The notes under the pieces were generated by a model, which did not search any database, was not told the DNA's origin, and saw only the letters and a list, made by a program, of their open reading frames with translations. The position numbers were made by a program, and so were the translations under genes. A stretch of DNA of 36,888 bases from Clostridiales bacterium (GTDB taxonomy: Bacteria > Bacillota > Clostridia > Lachnospirales > Lachnospiraceae): contig JAAYTK010000045.1 in the NCBI GenBank assembly GCA_012523775.1, forward strand, positions 1 through 36,888, read 5' to 3'. Below, piece after piece: positions 26,859 to 35,259 of this stretch; position 1 is the first letter of the stretch, and each line of letters begins with the position of its first letter.

Positions 26859-27548
26859 CTAACAATATCGGGGGCGTATTGCGCCCCCTATTCCATAGGG
26901 TAACAGGAATTCGCGTATTCCGGATGAATACGGTGCGATTTCATAAGTCTGAAAATATATAATGACGCCCCTATCCTCCAGGTAGAAGCTCTTAGGATTA
27001 AAATTTTCCTTGACAAGAGCACTGTAGTTTTCAAAATAAGGAAAGACTTCTTCTCCTAACTTTGCCTCCTGATCAATCTGCTCTACAATGACATCTGTCA
27101 CAAATTCATTCACGTCTTCAGTCATCTTAAATAGCTCGTATATTCTTATGGGATTCCCGGTAGCTATATTCCAGGAATCTGAGGTTCTTGTAGTTATTCC
27201 ATGGGCTCCTCCGGTATATTCATATCTGTCGAAATATAAGCTAAGTACGCAATCTTTGTTATAGGTCACTTCAAATACCTTAATGGCATCAAATGTCCGT
27301 ACCGGAAAATTATTTTTAATTGCATATTCATATTCAACCATTGCAGTTTTGTAAAGCTTCATTATATTTGATTTGACGTACATGTATGCCTCGGTCTTGT
27401 AATATTGGTTAAGCTTATCCAGTGTGATTTGATGTCTATAGGATATAAATAATGGATATCTTACAGTGTAGCTAAGTATAACGACTCCTTTATAATACAT
27501 ATCCTGCTGCAAAACCATATCATAAACTGTTATTCTATTATCTGACAA
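26859..27548 (-). CDS. DUF3298 (RsiV-like) domain protein
   Basis: About 229 residues. The C-terminal half carries the DUF3298 signature FDRYEYTGGAHGITTRTSDSWNIATG and the late VIIYFQTYEIAPYSSGI segment; the N-terminal half looks like the DUF4163-type partner. RsiV, a lysozyme-sensing anti-sigma factor, shares this domain, but here neither an anti-sigma region, a signal peptide nor a membrane segment is seen. A TTG at 27548 is preferred because GGGAGGG lies just before it; a GTG at 27581 lacks a site. Function unknown. Confidence 0.75.
   Translation of the reverse strand: MSDNRITVYDMVLQQDMYYKGVVILSYTVRYPLFISYRHQITLDKLNQYYKTEAYMYVKSNIMKLYKTAMVEYEYAIKNNFPVRTFDAIKVFEVTYNKDCVLSLYFDRYEYTGGAHGITTRTSDSWNIATGNPIRIYELFKMTEDVNEFVTDVIVEQIDQEAKLGEEVFPYFENYSALVKENFNPKSFYLEDRGVIIYFQTYEIAPYSSGIREFLLPYGIGGAIRPRYC
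26870..26888 (+). terminator. Terminator hairpin of trkH inside the convergent gene
   Basis: GGGGGCG (26870-26876) / CGCCCCC (26882-26888) with a 5-base loop, then TATTCC. It lies about 15 bp after the trkH stop and falls in the last codons of the DUF3298 gene. The U-tract is short. Confidence 0.5.
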
Positions 27549-27665
27549 AGGGCTCCCTCCCGTAATGGGTATCCTTAGCACATCTTATGCTATGATGAGG
27601 TAACCTATTCTATACGAATACTTCTTCCGCACTATTATATAGCCAATATTTTTATAATTAATGTA

Positions 27666-27694
27666 TTGACAAAAATATGATTATAGTTTATTAT
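27666..27694 (+). promoter_or_regulatory. Strong promoter of the ribbon-helix-helix regulator gene
   Basis: Consensus TTGACA (27666-27671), 17-bp spacer, TATTAT (27689-27694). The expected start of transcription (about 27701) falls at the first bases of the palindrome that follows. Confidence 0.8.
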
Positions 27695-27698
27695 AAAT

Positions 27699-27738
27699 AT
27701 ATTCCATATATACTCCATTTGGAGTATATATGGAATAT
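27699..27738. promoter_or_regulatory. Perfect 40-bp palindrome, probable operator
   Basis: Two 19-bp arms, ATATTCCATATATACTCCA and its exact reverse complement, are separated by only TT. The element begins 4 bp after the -10 hexamer and covers the transcription start. The 2-base centre is too small for a natural RNA hairpin loop without opening pairs, which favours a DNA-binding site. The gene immediately downstream encodes a ribbon-helix-helix DNA-binding protein, so negative autoregulation is the simple reading. Confidence 0.75.
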
Positions 27739-27792
27739 AGCATGAATATTATTGTAGTATAAACATATTAAAATTAATTTGGAGGTAAAATA

Positions 27793-28224
27793 ATGGATAG
27801 CAGTAAAACAGAGAAGGCCACAATCAATATAGGCATAATGGAGCTTGCGCAGATCGACCTATTGGTTGATAGTATGCTTTATACAAATAGGAGCGATTTT
27901 ATAAGAATTGCAATACGCGATCAGCTCGAAAAGCACAGGAACGATTTAGAGAAGCTTTATATGCAGAGTAAAGCAGTAAATTTTGAACCCCATAAGTCGG
28001 TCTATGGGGGAATAGGAATCCATAAAATAAATGAAAAGGATCTATTGGACGCTAAAAGCAAGAACAAAAAGCTGCACATCATGTCTATGGGTCTGTTAAT
28101 CTTCGATAAGAAGATTGACCCCAAGCTATTTGAAGACACAATCGAGTCCATTAAAATATATGGAAAGATACAGGCTTCGAAGGCTATTTTAGATTTGATT
28201 GAAAAAAAGAATCTGAAAATATAA
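27793..28224 (+). CDS. CopG-type ribbon-helix-helix transcriptional regulator
   Basis: 143 residues. Residues about 8-50 form the ribbon-helix-helix domain: the strand KATINIGIM, then AQIDLLVDSMLYTNRSDFIRIAIRDQLEKH with the conserved Asn-Arg-Ser-Asp-Phe-Ile turn. The remaining 90 residues are a second, less familiar domain (HIMSMGLLIFDKKIDPKLF region), which from memory also occurs in a proteobacterial CopG-like family. It binds DNA as a dimer. The clear GGAGG site, the consensus promoter and the palindrome at 27699-27738 suggest that it represses itself. Targets beyond its own promoter are unknown; neither a toxin partner nor an effector gene is adjacent. Confidence 0.82.
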   Translation: MDSSKTEKATINIGIMELAQIDLLVDSMLYTNRSDFIRIAIRDQLEKHRNDLEKLYMQSKAVNFEPHKSVYGGIGIHKINEKDLLDAKSKNKKLHIMSMGLLIFDKKIDPKLFEDTIESIKIYGKIQASKAILDLIEKKNLKI

Positions 28225-28244
28225 TTTCCTATTCAATTATGAAA

Positions 28245-28281
28245 AAAGCATAATACGGGTCAGCGACCCGTATTATGCTTT
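28245..28281. terminator. Bidirectional terminator between the RHH regulator gene and nrdJ
   Basis: Perfect 17-bp stem (28245-28261 and 28265-28281) with loop AGC, ending in an A run on the left and TTT on the right. It can serve both convergent genes; the T run is longer on the minus (nrdJ) strand. Confidence 0.9.
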
Positions 28282-28301
28282 GAAAAGAATAGTGTATTAT
28301 A

Positions 28302-30389
28302 TTATCTGATAGGACAGGCACCTGTCTCACATTCCTCATCGATTATATCATGCTGCTCGTCATTATCATATCTGGCCAACAGCTCATAGCTGATGGGTTT
28401 AATCTGGCGAATACGTTCCTCGTAATCCTCTGCCGTAGTTGTTTCATAAGGCAGTAGCGGATATGTTTCCTCCATAAGGGGAAGAAATGTTATCCCTACG
28501 ACATAGTCGAAATTATCATAGAGCCACTTGGCTATTTCATCCCATTCATGCTCCCTTACATGGACCGTTATGGATGAGTTATGGTCGGACCAGTATATCA
28601 TCGACATCTTATATAGCTCCAACTGCTCTATGGCTCCCACATCGTATTTTGTCCTGCCCTCGGGAGCCTTAATAGGAAATTCTATTACCTTTATCGAACA
28701 GTCTTCATCTGTCTGACCGTTTTCGTTATATATTGGATAACTCCCCTGAGCCTCTATCATTTTGTATAAAGGATCCGTCACAGAAATCCTTATTCTTCGA
28801 ATATAATAGTTAGAGTGAGCAAAATGAATTCCGCTGCTCACACAAGGAAGCGTAGATAGACTTCCTTCGGGTTTTATGGTCGTCATAAGCTTTGGAGGTT
28901 CGATACCGAGCTTGGCACAATAGCTGTTGCCCTCCTTATGAACGACTTCCCTAAGCCTCTTAAGTAAATCTGCTAATTCATCATAGCTCATACCGGTCTT
29001 GTTTACCATATCCATCATTCCGGTAAGTGATATGCCTATAATTCTGTCCTCCTGCATAACCTTATTCCACTCAGGAAGCTCCACATCAACCAAAGTCATT
29101 CGGATGGCTACTCTGGTGGATAGCCTTAGAATCTCCTCCAGTCGCTCTACATCCAAAACAGAGCCATTTACAAAGCCCATAAGATTATTGGTTGTAAGAT
29201 TGCAGCATTGCTTGGACTGAAGTAAAATCTCTCCGCAAGGGTTACAGCCTTCAAACGTAGGCTTTCTTCTAATGGCTTCGGCACCGTTAATAAATCCGGG
29301 TTCTCCGTTTACCTTGATTGTATCAATGATTTCTCTTATCCGTTCCAAAGACGGGCGGTGAGTATATAGAATCGAGTTGTTACTCATCTTTCTATGAGAA
29401 ATATCCTTATCCTCATACCATTTTCCATCTACAACCTTATAGATGTTTCGCTTGGCATTGATGACCTCGTCATCATCCTCATCGCATATAACCATCATGG
29501 CACTTCTTCTTACCCCACCAGATACTACATTTTCACTGATAATAGTGGCAATATCAAGGGCATCTATGGTCTTTAAGACACCGTCCTGTCTGCGATTGAT
29601 AACTTTATTGATTTTCTCGAACATCCTCTTGATTGACTTATGTCCTGATGCTCTGCCTCCAAACCTCTTAAGCCTTTCACCTTCAGGTCTTACATAACTG
29701 TAATCTATAATGACTCTGGTAACATTCTTATATTCATCCAGGGATAAAAGCCTGAAAAAGCTCTCCAACGCATCACACCAGCCCTCCTTGCTGTCACCGA
29801 CCAATATAACGGCAATAGAGCTGTCATTCTTATCGAGAATACATCTGGTATCCTCCATAGCCTCCTTAGGAGTATTGGCTCTCACCGAACCGTCGTATCT
29901 ACCCTCCAGACTGACATGCCTAACTCTTGGAAGCTTGTCGATAAGCTCCTTTGTTATACGAATACCGACCCCGCTTCCCACCATGAGAAGATAGAAAACA
30001 TCCACCAAATCCGAAAACTTCTCAATATTCGTAAAGGCACAATTATAGTTGGACAGGGGATATTTCTCCACTACTTCAGTACCGCCCATGTAGAGAGTTC
30101 TGCCGGATGTAAAAGTCCTTAAATGGAACAGATTGTCGAACAGCTTCTCAGCTTCTTCTCTCTCTTCTTCCATATTAATGATCTGACCGGTTTTCTTTTT
30201 ATGCTTAATCCCAAGATTAATATTATACTCTGTTGTTCTTAGAACCGTTTCGAACCAAGTTTCCCGTCTCTTTTTGTCCTCCAGATATCTGGAATAGGTT
30301 CTAAGATATACAAACTCACCGATATGGCTAAGTGGACTCTCCAAATTGCGATATGTATTTAAAAAATCCTCAGATAGTATATTCTTCAT
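28302..30389 (-). CDS. nrdJ: Adenosylcobalamin-dependent ribonucleoside-triphosphate reductase (class II)
   Basis: 695 residues, the monomeric Lactobacillus-type class II enzyme that makes dNTPs from NTPs using B12. The active-site residues fall in place: Cys117 (NYNCAF), thiyl Cys385 with Glu387 (NPCGE), the partner Cys396 (QCCNL, 11 residues later as in the Lactobacillus enzyme), and the C-terminal redox pair Cys687/Cys692 (CETGAC). Start ATG 30389 follows AGGAGG; an upstream in-frame start at 30407 lacks a site. It needs no oxygen and no partner subunit. Its promoter carries NrdR-like boxes. Confidence 0.95.
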   Translation of the reverse strand: MKNILSEDFLNTYRNLESPLSHIGEFVYLRTYSRYLEDKKRRETWFETVLRTTEYNINLGIKHKKKTGQIINMEEEREEAEKLFDNLFHLRTFTSGRTLYMGGTEVVEKYPLSNYNCAFTNIEKFSDLVDVFYLLMVGSGVGIRITKELIDKLPRVRHVSLEGRYDGSVRANTPKEAMEDTRCILDKNDSSIAVILVGDSKEGWCDALESFFRLLSLDEYKNVTRVIIDYSYVRPEGERLKRFGGRASGHKSIKRMFEKINKVINRRQDGVLKTIDALDIATIISENVVSGGVRRSAMMVICDEDDDEVINAKRNIYKVVDGKWYEDKDISHRKMSNNSILYTHRPSLERIREIIDTIKVNGEPGFINGAEAIRRKPTFEGCNPCGEILLQSKQCCNLTTNNLMGFVNGSVLDVERLEEILRLSTRVAIRMTLVDVELPEWNKVMQEDRIIGISLTGMMDMVNKTGMSYDELADLLKRLREVVHKEGNSYCAKLGIEPPKLMTTIKPEGSLSTLPCVSSGIHFAHSNYYIRRIRISVTDPLYKMIEAQGSYPIYNENGQTDEDCSIKVIEFPIKAPEGRTKYDVGAIEQLELYKMSMIYWSDHNSSITVHVREHEWDEIAKWLYDNFDYVVGITFLPLMEETYPLLPYETTTAEDYEERIRQIKPISYELLARYDNDEQHDIIDEECETGACPIR

Positions 30390-30426
30390 AAGCTTCCTCC
30401 TAATCAAAACGTAAAACGAACATTAA

Positions 30427-30442
30427 GCACAATATGTTGTGT
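30427..30442. promoter_or_regulatory. NrdR box 1 of nrdJ
   Basis: GCACAATATGTTGTGT matches the NrdR consensus (ACACWATATATWGTGT) at about 14 of 16 positions and is itself nearly palindromic. It lies just downstream of the nrdJ -10, over the transcription start. Confidence 0.75.
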
Positions 30443-30446
30443 TATT

Positions 30447-30475
30447 ATTATACAGAAGTACAATATCTATGTCAA
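30447..30475 (-). promoter_or_regulatory. Consensus promoter of nrdJ
   Basis: On the minus strand TTGACA (30470-30475), 17-bp spacer, TATAAT (30447-30452): a perfect SigA-type promoter, fitting a gene held in check by a repressor. Confidence 0.88.
30458..30473. promoter_or_regulatory. NrdR box 2 of nrdJ (weaker)
   Basis: GTACAATATCTATGTC shares the core ACAATATNTW with box 1 and begins 31 bp from it, about three helical turns, as in paired NrdR sites. It lies between -35 and -10. The right half is degenerate. Confidence 0.55.
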
Positions 30476-30542
30476 TGACAAATTGAGAATAATTATCATA
30501 ATTTTCAACCCGACAAATTGGTCCTTCAATATATCATTCTAC

Positions 30543-30571
30543 TTGCAAAAAACAATAAAACGGTTTATAAT
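30543..30571 (+). promoter_or_regulatory. Promoter of the serS T-box transcript
   Basis: TTGCAA (30543-30548), 17-bp spacer, TATAAT (30566-30571), about 25 bp before the T-box stem I. Confidence 0.75.
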
Positions 30572-30595
30572 TGGTAAAACTCTATATGTAATCAG

Positions 30596-30810
30596 CTATG
30601 ATAAAAGCTACGATTCATGAGATTCCTCAGAGAGCCGATGGTTGGTGCGAATCGGTGAAAATCAGAATCCTTCCACTTTTGGAGCTGTTGGTGATGAACC
30701 AAAGGCTGGTATCCTTTATTATACCTTCGAGTGGCTGAAAATATTTCAGCAATTTGGGTGGCAACGCGGAATCCTTTCGTCCCATGAGTATGGAACGGGA
30801 GGATTTTATT
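30596..30810 (+). ncRNA. Serine T-box leader of serS
   Basis: Stem I region with AGAGAGCCGATGGTTGGTG and GAATCGGTGAAAATCAGAA, then the probable specifier TCC (30668-30670, a serine codon) just before TTCCACTTTTGGAGC. The T-box sequence TGGGTGGCAACGCGG is at 30755-30769; its TGGC bulge can pair with the GCCA end of tRNA-Ser, whose discriminator base is G. A terminator (arms about 30770-30784 and 30791-30805, one mismatch, then TTTATT) competes with the antiterminator. Uncharged tRNA-Ser should allow read-through into serS. Confidence 0.92.
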
Positions 30811-30840
30811 AGTTTAATAATATATTAAGGAGGATTTTAA

Positions 30841-32118
30841 ATGCTAGATATTAAATTTGTAAGAGAAAATCCCGAATTAGTAAAAGAGAATATCCGAAAA
30901 AAATTCCAGGATCATAAGCTTGAATTGGTTGATGAGGTTATTGCGCTTGATATTGAAAACCGTAACACGAAGCAGCAGGCCGATAATCTTCGCTATGAGC
31001 GAAATACAATTTCAAAGCAAATCGGGAACCTAATGTCACAGGGCAAAAAAGATGAAGCTATGGCCCTTAAGAACAAGGTTACGGAGCAGTCCGATCTTTT
31101 GAAGGAGCTTGAGAAAAAGGAAACGGAGCTCAATGAAAAAATAACTCAAATCATGATGACTATACCGAATATCATCGATCCCAGCGTACCTATCGGCAAA
31201 GACGACAGCGAAAATGTCGAAGTAATGCGTTATGGCGAGCCGAAAGTTCCCGATTTTGAAATACCCTATCACATCGATATTATGGAAAGACTTAACGGTA
31301 TAGATCTTGACAGCGCAAGAAGAGTGGCAGGCAACGGTTTCTATTATCTGATGGGAGATATAGCCAGACTTCATTCGGCGGTTATCTCATATGCCAGAGA
31401 CTTCATGATTGACAGGGGTTTTACCTATTGTATTCCGCCATATATGATTCGAAGCGAAGTGGTTACCGGTGTTATGAGCTTTGCCGAGATGGATGCCATG
31501 ATGTATAAGATTGAGGACGAGGATTTATATCTTATAGGCACCAGCGAACATTCAATGATCGGAAAATTCATAGATACCATCATATCCGAGGAAGAGCTTC
31601 CCTATACGCTGACCAGCTATTCCCCATGCTTCAGAAAAGAAAAGGGAGCTCATGGACTGGAAGAACGAGGTGTATATCGAATTCATCAGTTTGAGAAGCA
31701 GGAAATGATCGTGGTATGTAAGCCGGAGGACAGCATGATGTGGTATGACAGACTATGGCAAAATACCGTGGATTTCTTCCGTACTCTGGATATACCGGTA
31801 AGAACATTGGAATGCTGCTCAGGAGATTTGGCTGACCTGAAGGTCAAATCCGTAGATGTGGAGGCATGGTCTCCCAGACAGCAGAAATACTTTGAGATTG
31901 GCAGCTGTTCCAATCTCGGAGATGCCCAGGCAAGAAGATTAAAGATCCGTGTCGTAGGCGAAGAAGGAAAATACTTTGCCCATACACTTAATAACACTGT
32001 GGTTGCACCTCCGAGAATGCTTATTGCCTTCTTAGAAAACAACCTAAATGCTGACGGTACGGTGAATATTCCCGTTGCGCTTCAGCCTTATATGGGTAAT
32101 AAGACAATAATAAAATAA
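30841..32118 (+). CDS. serS: Serine-tRNA ligase
   Basis: 425-residue class II synthetase. The N-terminal arm (about 1-110) is a long antiparallel coiled coil for binding tRNA-Ser. The catalytic part has motif 2 around PCFRKEKGAHGLEERG...HQFEKQEM and motif 3 ending RMLIAFLENN. The stretch LIGTSEHSMIGKF replaces the more usual TAEVPLTN, so this is a variant of the bacterial enzyme. AAGGAGG lies before the ATG. Expression is set by the serine T-box upstream; a hairpin follows the stop. Confidence 0.96.
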   Translation: MLDIKFVRENPELVKENIRKKFQDHKLELVDEVIALDIENRNTKQQADNLRYERNTISKQIGNLMSQGKKDEAMALKNKVTEQSDLLKELEKKETELNEKITQIMMTIPNIIDPSVPIGKDDSENVEVMRYGEPKVPDFEIPYHIDIMERLNGIDLDSARRVAGNGFYYLMGDIARLHSAVISYARDFMIDRGFTYCIPPYMIRSEVVTGVMSFAEMDAMMYKIEDEDLYLIGTSEHSMIGKFIDTIISEEELPYTLTSYSPCFRKEKGAHGLEERGVYRIHQFEKQEMIVVCKPEDSMMWYDRLWQNTVDFFRTLDIPVRTLECCSGDLADLKVKSVDVEAWSPRQQKYFEIGSCSNLGDAQARRLKIRVVGEEGKYFAHTLNNTVVAPPRMLIAFLENNLNADGTVNIPVALQPYMGNKTIIK

Positions 32119-32151
32119 TCCTATAATAAATAACTCTGTTTTAAATTTATA

Positions 32152-32200
32152 AGGAGTGAGCATATCAAATGATATGCCCACTCCTGAATCTTAACTCTAT
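32152..32200 (+). terminator. Terminator after serS
   Basis: 15-bp stem with one mismatch (32152-32166 and 32171-32185, loop AAAT), followed by a T-rich stretch. Confidence 0.7.
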
Positions 32201-32201
32201 T

Positions 32202-34589
32202 CTATTTTCTCTCTTCAAAAAACTTCATTGTTAACAGATCCCGTACATAGATGCTCCCATCCTTCAGGTCCGGAATCGTGACCGAGTCTATTATATCACC
32301 CTTAAGGTAAAGGGCTACAGTCTCTCCGTCTTTAAGATTAAAGCCCGCTCGAATCATACCTGTATTCAGCGCTTTTTTATTATCCTCTCCGAGTATCATG
32401 AGGCTTTGACCACTTCTTAATAGCCTTGCCGGAAGAATAAGCTTGCCGGGTTCATTAATATCATCCGTAATAGAATATCCCATTAAATTAATATCTTCCT
32501 TATAAGGATTATAAAGTATGATATAGTCCTTATCTCCGTCGGAACACAGCTCACTAATTATTATCTTGGGGTTATCTGCTTTTTCCTTTAGAACGCAGAC
32601 CACCTCAACCGCATCGTCTACAATTAAGGAGGAGTCAATGATTAACTCCGAATCATACACATTATCTCCGTTGACAATCCAGTGGCTAAACTCTTCACCT
32701 GCCGGTACTATGGCTTTTATTACAGTGTCAAAGTCCGGATAATAGCTGCCTTCAAAATCAGAATATGTTTCAATACCGTTAATCCATACACCGGCATTGT
32801 CAGCAGGCTTTACATTTAACTTGTATATGCTCCCCAGCTCAAACACTTCACGGAATTTTCCCAAGGTATAAATCACTCTGTCAGAACCATATTTCTTAAT
32901 TTCCTCCATTCTAGCGGGAAGCTGCTCCGGTCGAACCCAGTCGGCAAACAGGTTTTTGTCATACATACGCAGCTGTTCGTTCATTCTGGCAGAATCCATC
33001 TTATCAAGAACCTTACTTAAATTATCAGGAGAAAATGCACCGTTTATAAGGTCCAGTGTCTTTTTAACGAATATTTCCCTACAATCCTCTCTTCTTAAAA
33101 GTTGACTAAACAGAGGACTGTCTATATTGATTTTTCCTGTATTACTTACATACTTCTTTATATTATCGTTCCAGGCACCTGATCCATATATTCCAAAACT
33201 ATAATCCAGGTCATGAAGAAGATATCTCCATTTACCGTCAAAGGGGGCTTCTCTGTAATCCTCCCCTTCTGACGCAAAATAACGATAGGTTTTATAATTG
33301 TTGTGGGGCCAGTCTTCATTTCCAATAAATATCTGTAAAGCATAATATGCCAGATAATTTTCAACATCTATGACCTCACTGAGCTTTTTATATGTAGCAT
33401 CGTCAGTTAAGTCTTCATATGAATATGAATACGCCTCCTCATAATCAGCTATTGCATATTCATTTGCCCCATCCTCATCGCTTTTCTTATATGTCTCTCC
33501 GCCCTCCAGTATTTCAAAGGTTCCTGCGTATTCACCATAATGCTGTTCAAAATACTCATCACAATACACTTCATGAAGCCAGAAATTTCCTCGATATTCA
33601 CCGTTTATAAATAGAACCGCAGGGCGTACAGCCTGGTAATCCATATAGCCCGCTTGCCCGGCAAGAGTCTGAAACAGCTCATCTCTTATGAATCCGAATC
33701 CGTTGTCATTACCCGTATTTCTAAGGACAAGCCTTTTGAAGGCTCTTATAATTGTGCCGTCTCCGCTTGCCGCAAATTTACCGGGAAAGAATTCATATCG
33801 AATTTTATTATTAACTTCATCATATGACCTTCTGGCAAAGATTTTAAGAGATTTTTGAAGATTCGCTCTCGACCATCCTCCATATACGCGGACTCCTGCC
33901 TTCTGACTGGCAACCACGGTTCCATCAGGCTCAAAAATCTCCAGGTATATATCTCTCTCACTTTCTCTTCCTCGGATATTAAAGTTAGCAGGGTCAGGAG
34001 GTTCAATCATTTTGAATCGATTGTTCTTTATAAAATCGTCCCTTAGCTTGCCTTCTATTAAAATACCATATTCATAATCATAAAGATTATATGGATCGCT
34101 TGTTACAGAAAAGATAATAGAGTCAAAACGGTTTTTTATATCCTTTCCCACAAAATAGGTATGTACAATAATGTCTGTCTCCGTACCGTCCTCATAATAT
34201 CCTTTAGCCTTAAGAGAGTATACTTTAGTATCTGAGGTCGCTCTTATTTCGATTTTATCCTTATAAAGGCTCTTGGTTTTATCGGGATCAGAGCCATCCA
34301 TTGTATAATATATATCACAGGGTCTGTCACTCTCAATTTCGATATATACGGTGTCTTTATAGAAATAATCCTGTTGAACAAATGCTATGGCTGGCTTGTC
34401 TTCATTTTCAGTCATGGGTTCTTCAGGATTGGCAGCATCTATCGTATCATCAGCATCGTCTTTCAAATTGATTTCTTTATCGTTCTCTTCTCCTAAGGAA
34501 ATGGTTTCCCTATTACCACAGGCAGAAAACAGCAGCATAACCGTAATAACAGAGAGCGATAATATAATCTTAACCAGTGTTTTAAACAT
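32202..34589 (-). CDS. CotH-kinase family lipoprotein with chitobiase-like and LTD domains
   Basis: 795 residues. A lipoprotein signal ends in LLFSACGN (Cys24). An acidic linker leads to a chitobiase/hexosaminidase C-terminal-like module (about 68-148, with IYYTMDGSDPD), a CotH protein-kinase domain (about 155-575: GVRVYGGWSR...LKIFARRSY, GEYRGNFWLHEVYCD, and LLHDLDYSFG with its Asp-x-Asp ligands), a small beta repeat (NVKPADNAGVWINGIE), and a lamin-tail-like LTD domain at the C-terminus. In Bacillus CotH phosphorylates coat proteins inside the spore; this exported lipoprotein version probably acts at the cell surface. AGGGGGAT lies before the ATG. Confidence 0.88.
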   Translation of the reverse strand: MFKTLVKIILSLSVITVMLLFSACGNRETISLGEENDKEINLKDDADDTIDAANPEEPMTENEDKPAIAFVQQDYFYKDTVYIEIESDRPCDIYYTMDGSDPDKTKSLYKDKIEIRATSDTKVYSLKAKGYYEDGTETDIIVHTYFVGKDIKNRFDSIIFSVTSDPYNLYDYEYGILIEGKLRDDFIKNNRFKMIEPPDPANFNIRGRESERDIYLEIFEPDGTVVASQKAGVRVYGGWSRANLQKSLKIFARRSYDEVNNKIRYEFFPGKFAASGDGTIIRAFKRLVLRNTGNDNGFGFIRDELFQTLAGQAGYMDYQAVRPAVLFINGEYRGNFWLHEVYCDEYFEQHYGEYAGTFEILEGGETYKKSDEDGANEYAIADYEEAYSYSYEDLTDDATYKKLSEVIDVENYLAYYALQIFIGNEDWPHNNYKTYRYFASEGEDYREAPFDGKWRYLLHDLDYSFGIYGSGAWNDNIKKYVSNTGKINIDSPLFSQLLRREDCREIFVKKTLDLINGAFSPDNLSKVLDKMDSARMNEQLRMYDKNLFADWVRPEQLPARMEEIKKYGSDRVIYTLGKFREVFELGSIYKLNVKPADNAGVWINGIETYSDFEGSYYPDFDTVIKAIVPAGEEFSHWIVNGDNVYDSELIIDSSLIVDDAVEVVCVLKEKADNPKIIISELCSDGDKDYIILYNPYKEDINLMGYSITDDINEPGKLILPARLLRSGQSLMILGEDNKKALNTGMIRAGFNLKDGETVALYLKGDIIDSVTIPDLKDGSIYVRDLLTMKFFEERK

Positions 34590-34687
34590 AGAAATCCCCC
34601 TTATTAGTCATTCATATTATGACCCACTGATGATATAATAACATTTTATTCTATAAAGTAAAACAATTATTGACTTTATATATCACT

Positions 34688-35227
34688 CTATAATCTGACA
34701 AATATAGGCTCATGCTCAATAGAAGGAATCAGCTTCATTAACAAATCCTCGGTTTTAAGCCTGATACTGGACGTATTAATACAGGGGTGACACGCCAAAT
34801 ATGGCTGCTTGAGCAAATCCTCGTCTATGATCAGTTGAACCTGGTTCTCCGCATCATTCATGAGTCCCGTGACACTTACCGATCCCGGAGTAATATCCAA
34901 GAGACGTTCCATATCCTCGTAGGAGCCAAAGGAGAGTCTGGCACTTCCTATCTGCTTAGATATATCTTTGGTTTTAAATTTCTTATCACCGGGCATTAAT
35001 AGAAGATAAAATCTCGTCTTTTGAGCATTACATAAGAATAAATTCTTACACATCTCCACTTCCAGCACCTCATCCACCCCTTTACATGCCTCCATGGTTT
35101 CCAGGGGTTCATGGTCGACGCGATGATATTCTATTCCCAGGCTGTCCAATAAATCATAAGTTCGAAGCTCTTTATCGAGTCGCCCCGTCGAATCCTTTGG
35201 CCTTCCTAAGTGTACAATATAATCCAT
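34688..35227 (-). CDS. Prolyl-tRNA deacylase (PrdX/ProX, YbaK-like)
   Basis: 179 residues. The protein has the YbaK/ProX editing fold: DLLDSLGIEYHRVDHEPL near the N-terminus, the catalytic-type Lys in CKNLFL (residues about 60-65), FYLLLMPGDKKF, SFGSYEDMERLLDITPGSVSVTGLMND and a C-terminal HPCINTSSIRL. Members hydrolyse Ala-tRNA-Pro in trans, so this is most likely a stand-alone proofreading enzyme. It is the third gene of a probable operon with the unknown helical protein and the ArsR-DUF2087 regulator (32 bp upstream). ATG has GGAGG at a spacing of 7. Confidence 0.88.
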   Translation of the reverse strand: MDYIVHLGRPKDSTGRLDKELRTYDLLDSLGIEYHRVDHEPLETMEACKGVDEVLEVEMCKNLFLCNAQKTRFYLLLMPGDKKFKTKDISKQIGSARLSFGSYEDMERLLDITPGSVSVTGLMNDAENQVQLIIDEDLLKQPYLACHPCINTSSIRLKTEDLLMKLIPSIEHEPIFVRL

Positions 35228-35259
35228 CTTTATACCTCCGTATATAAATATCTCTTGAT

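Noticed and set aside
27793-28224. RHH protein as antitoxin of a toxin-antitoxin pair
   Set aside because: No small toxin gene is adjacent: the next gene is nrdJ, convergent and behind a bidirectional terminator. The protein is also longer than typical antitoxins.
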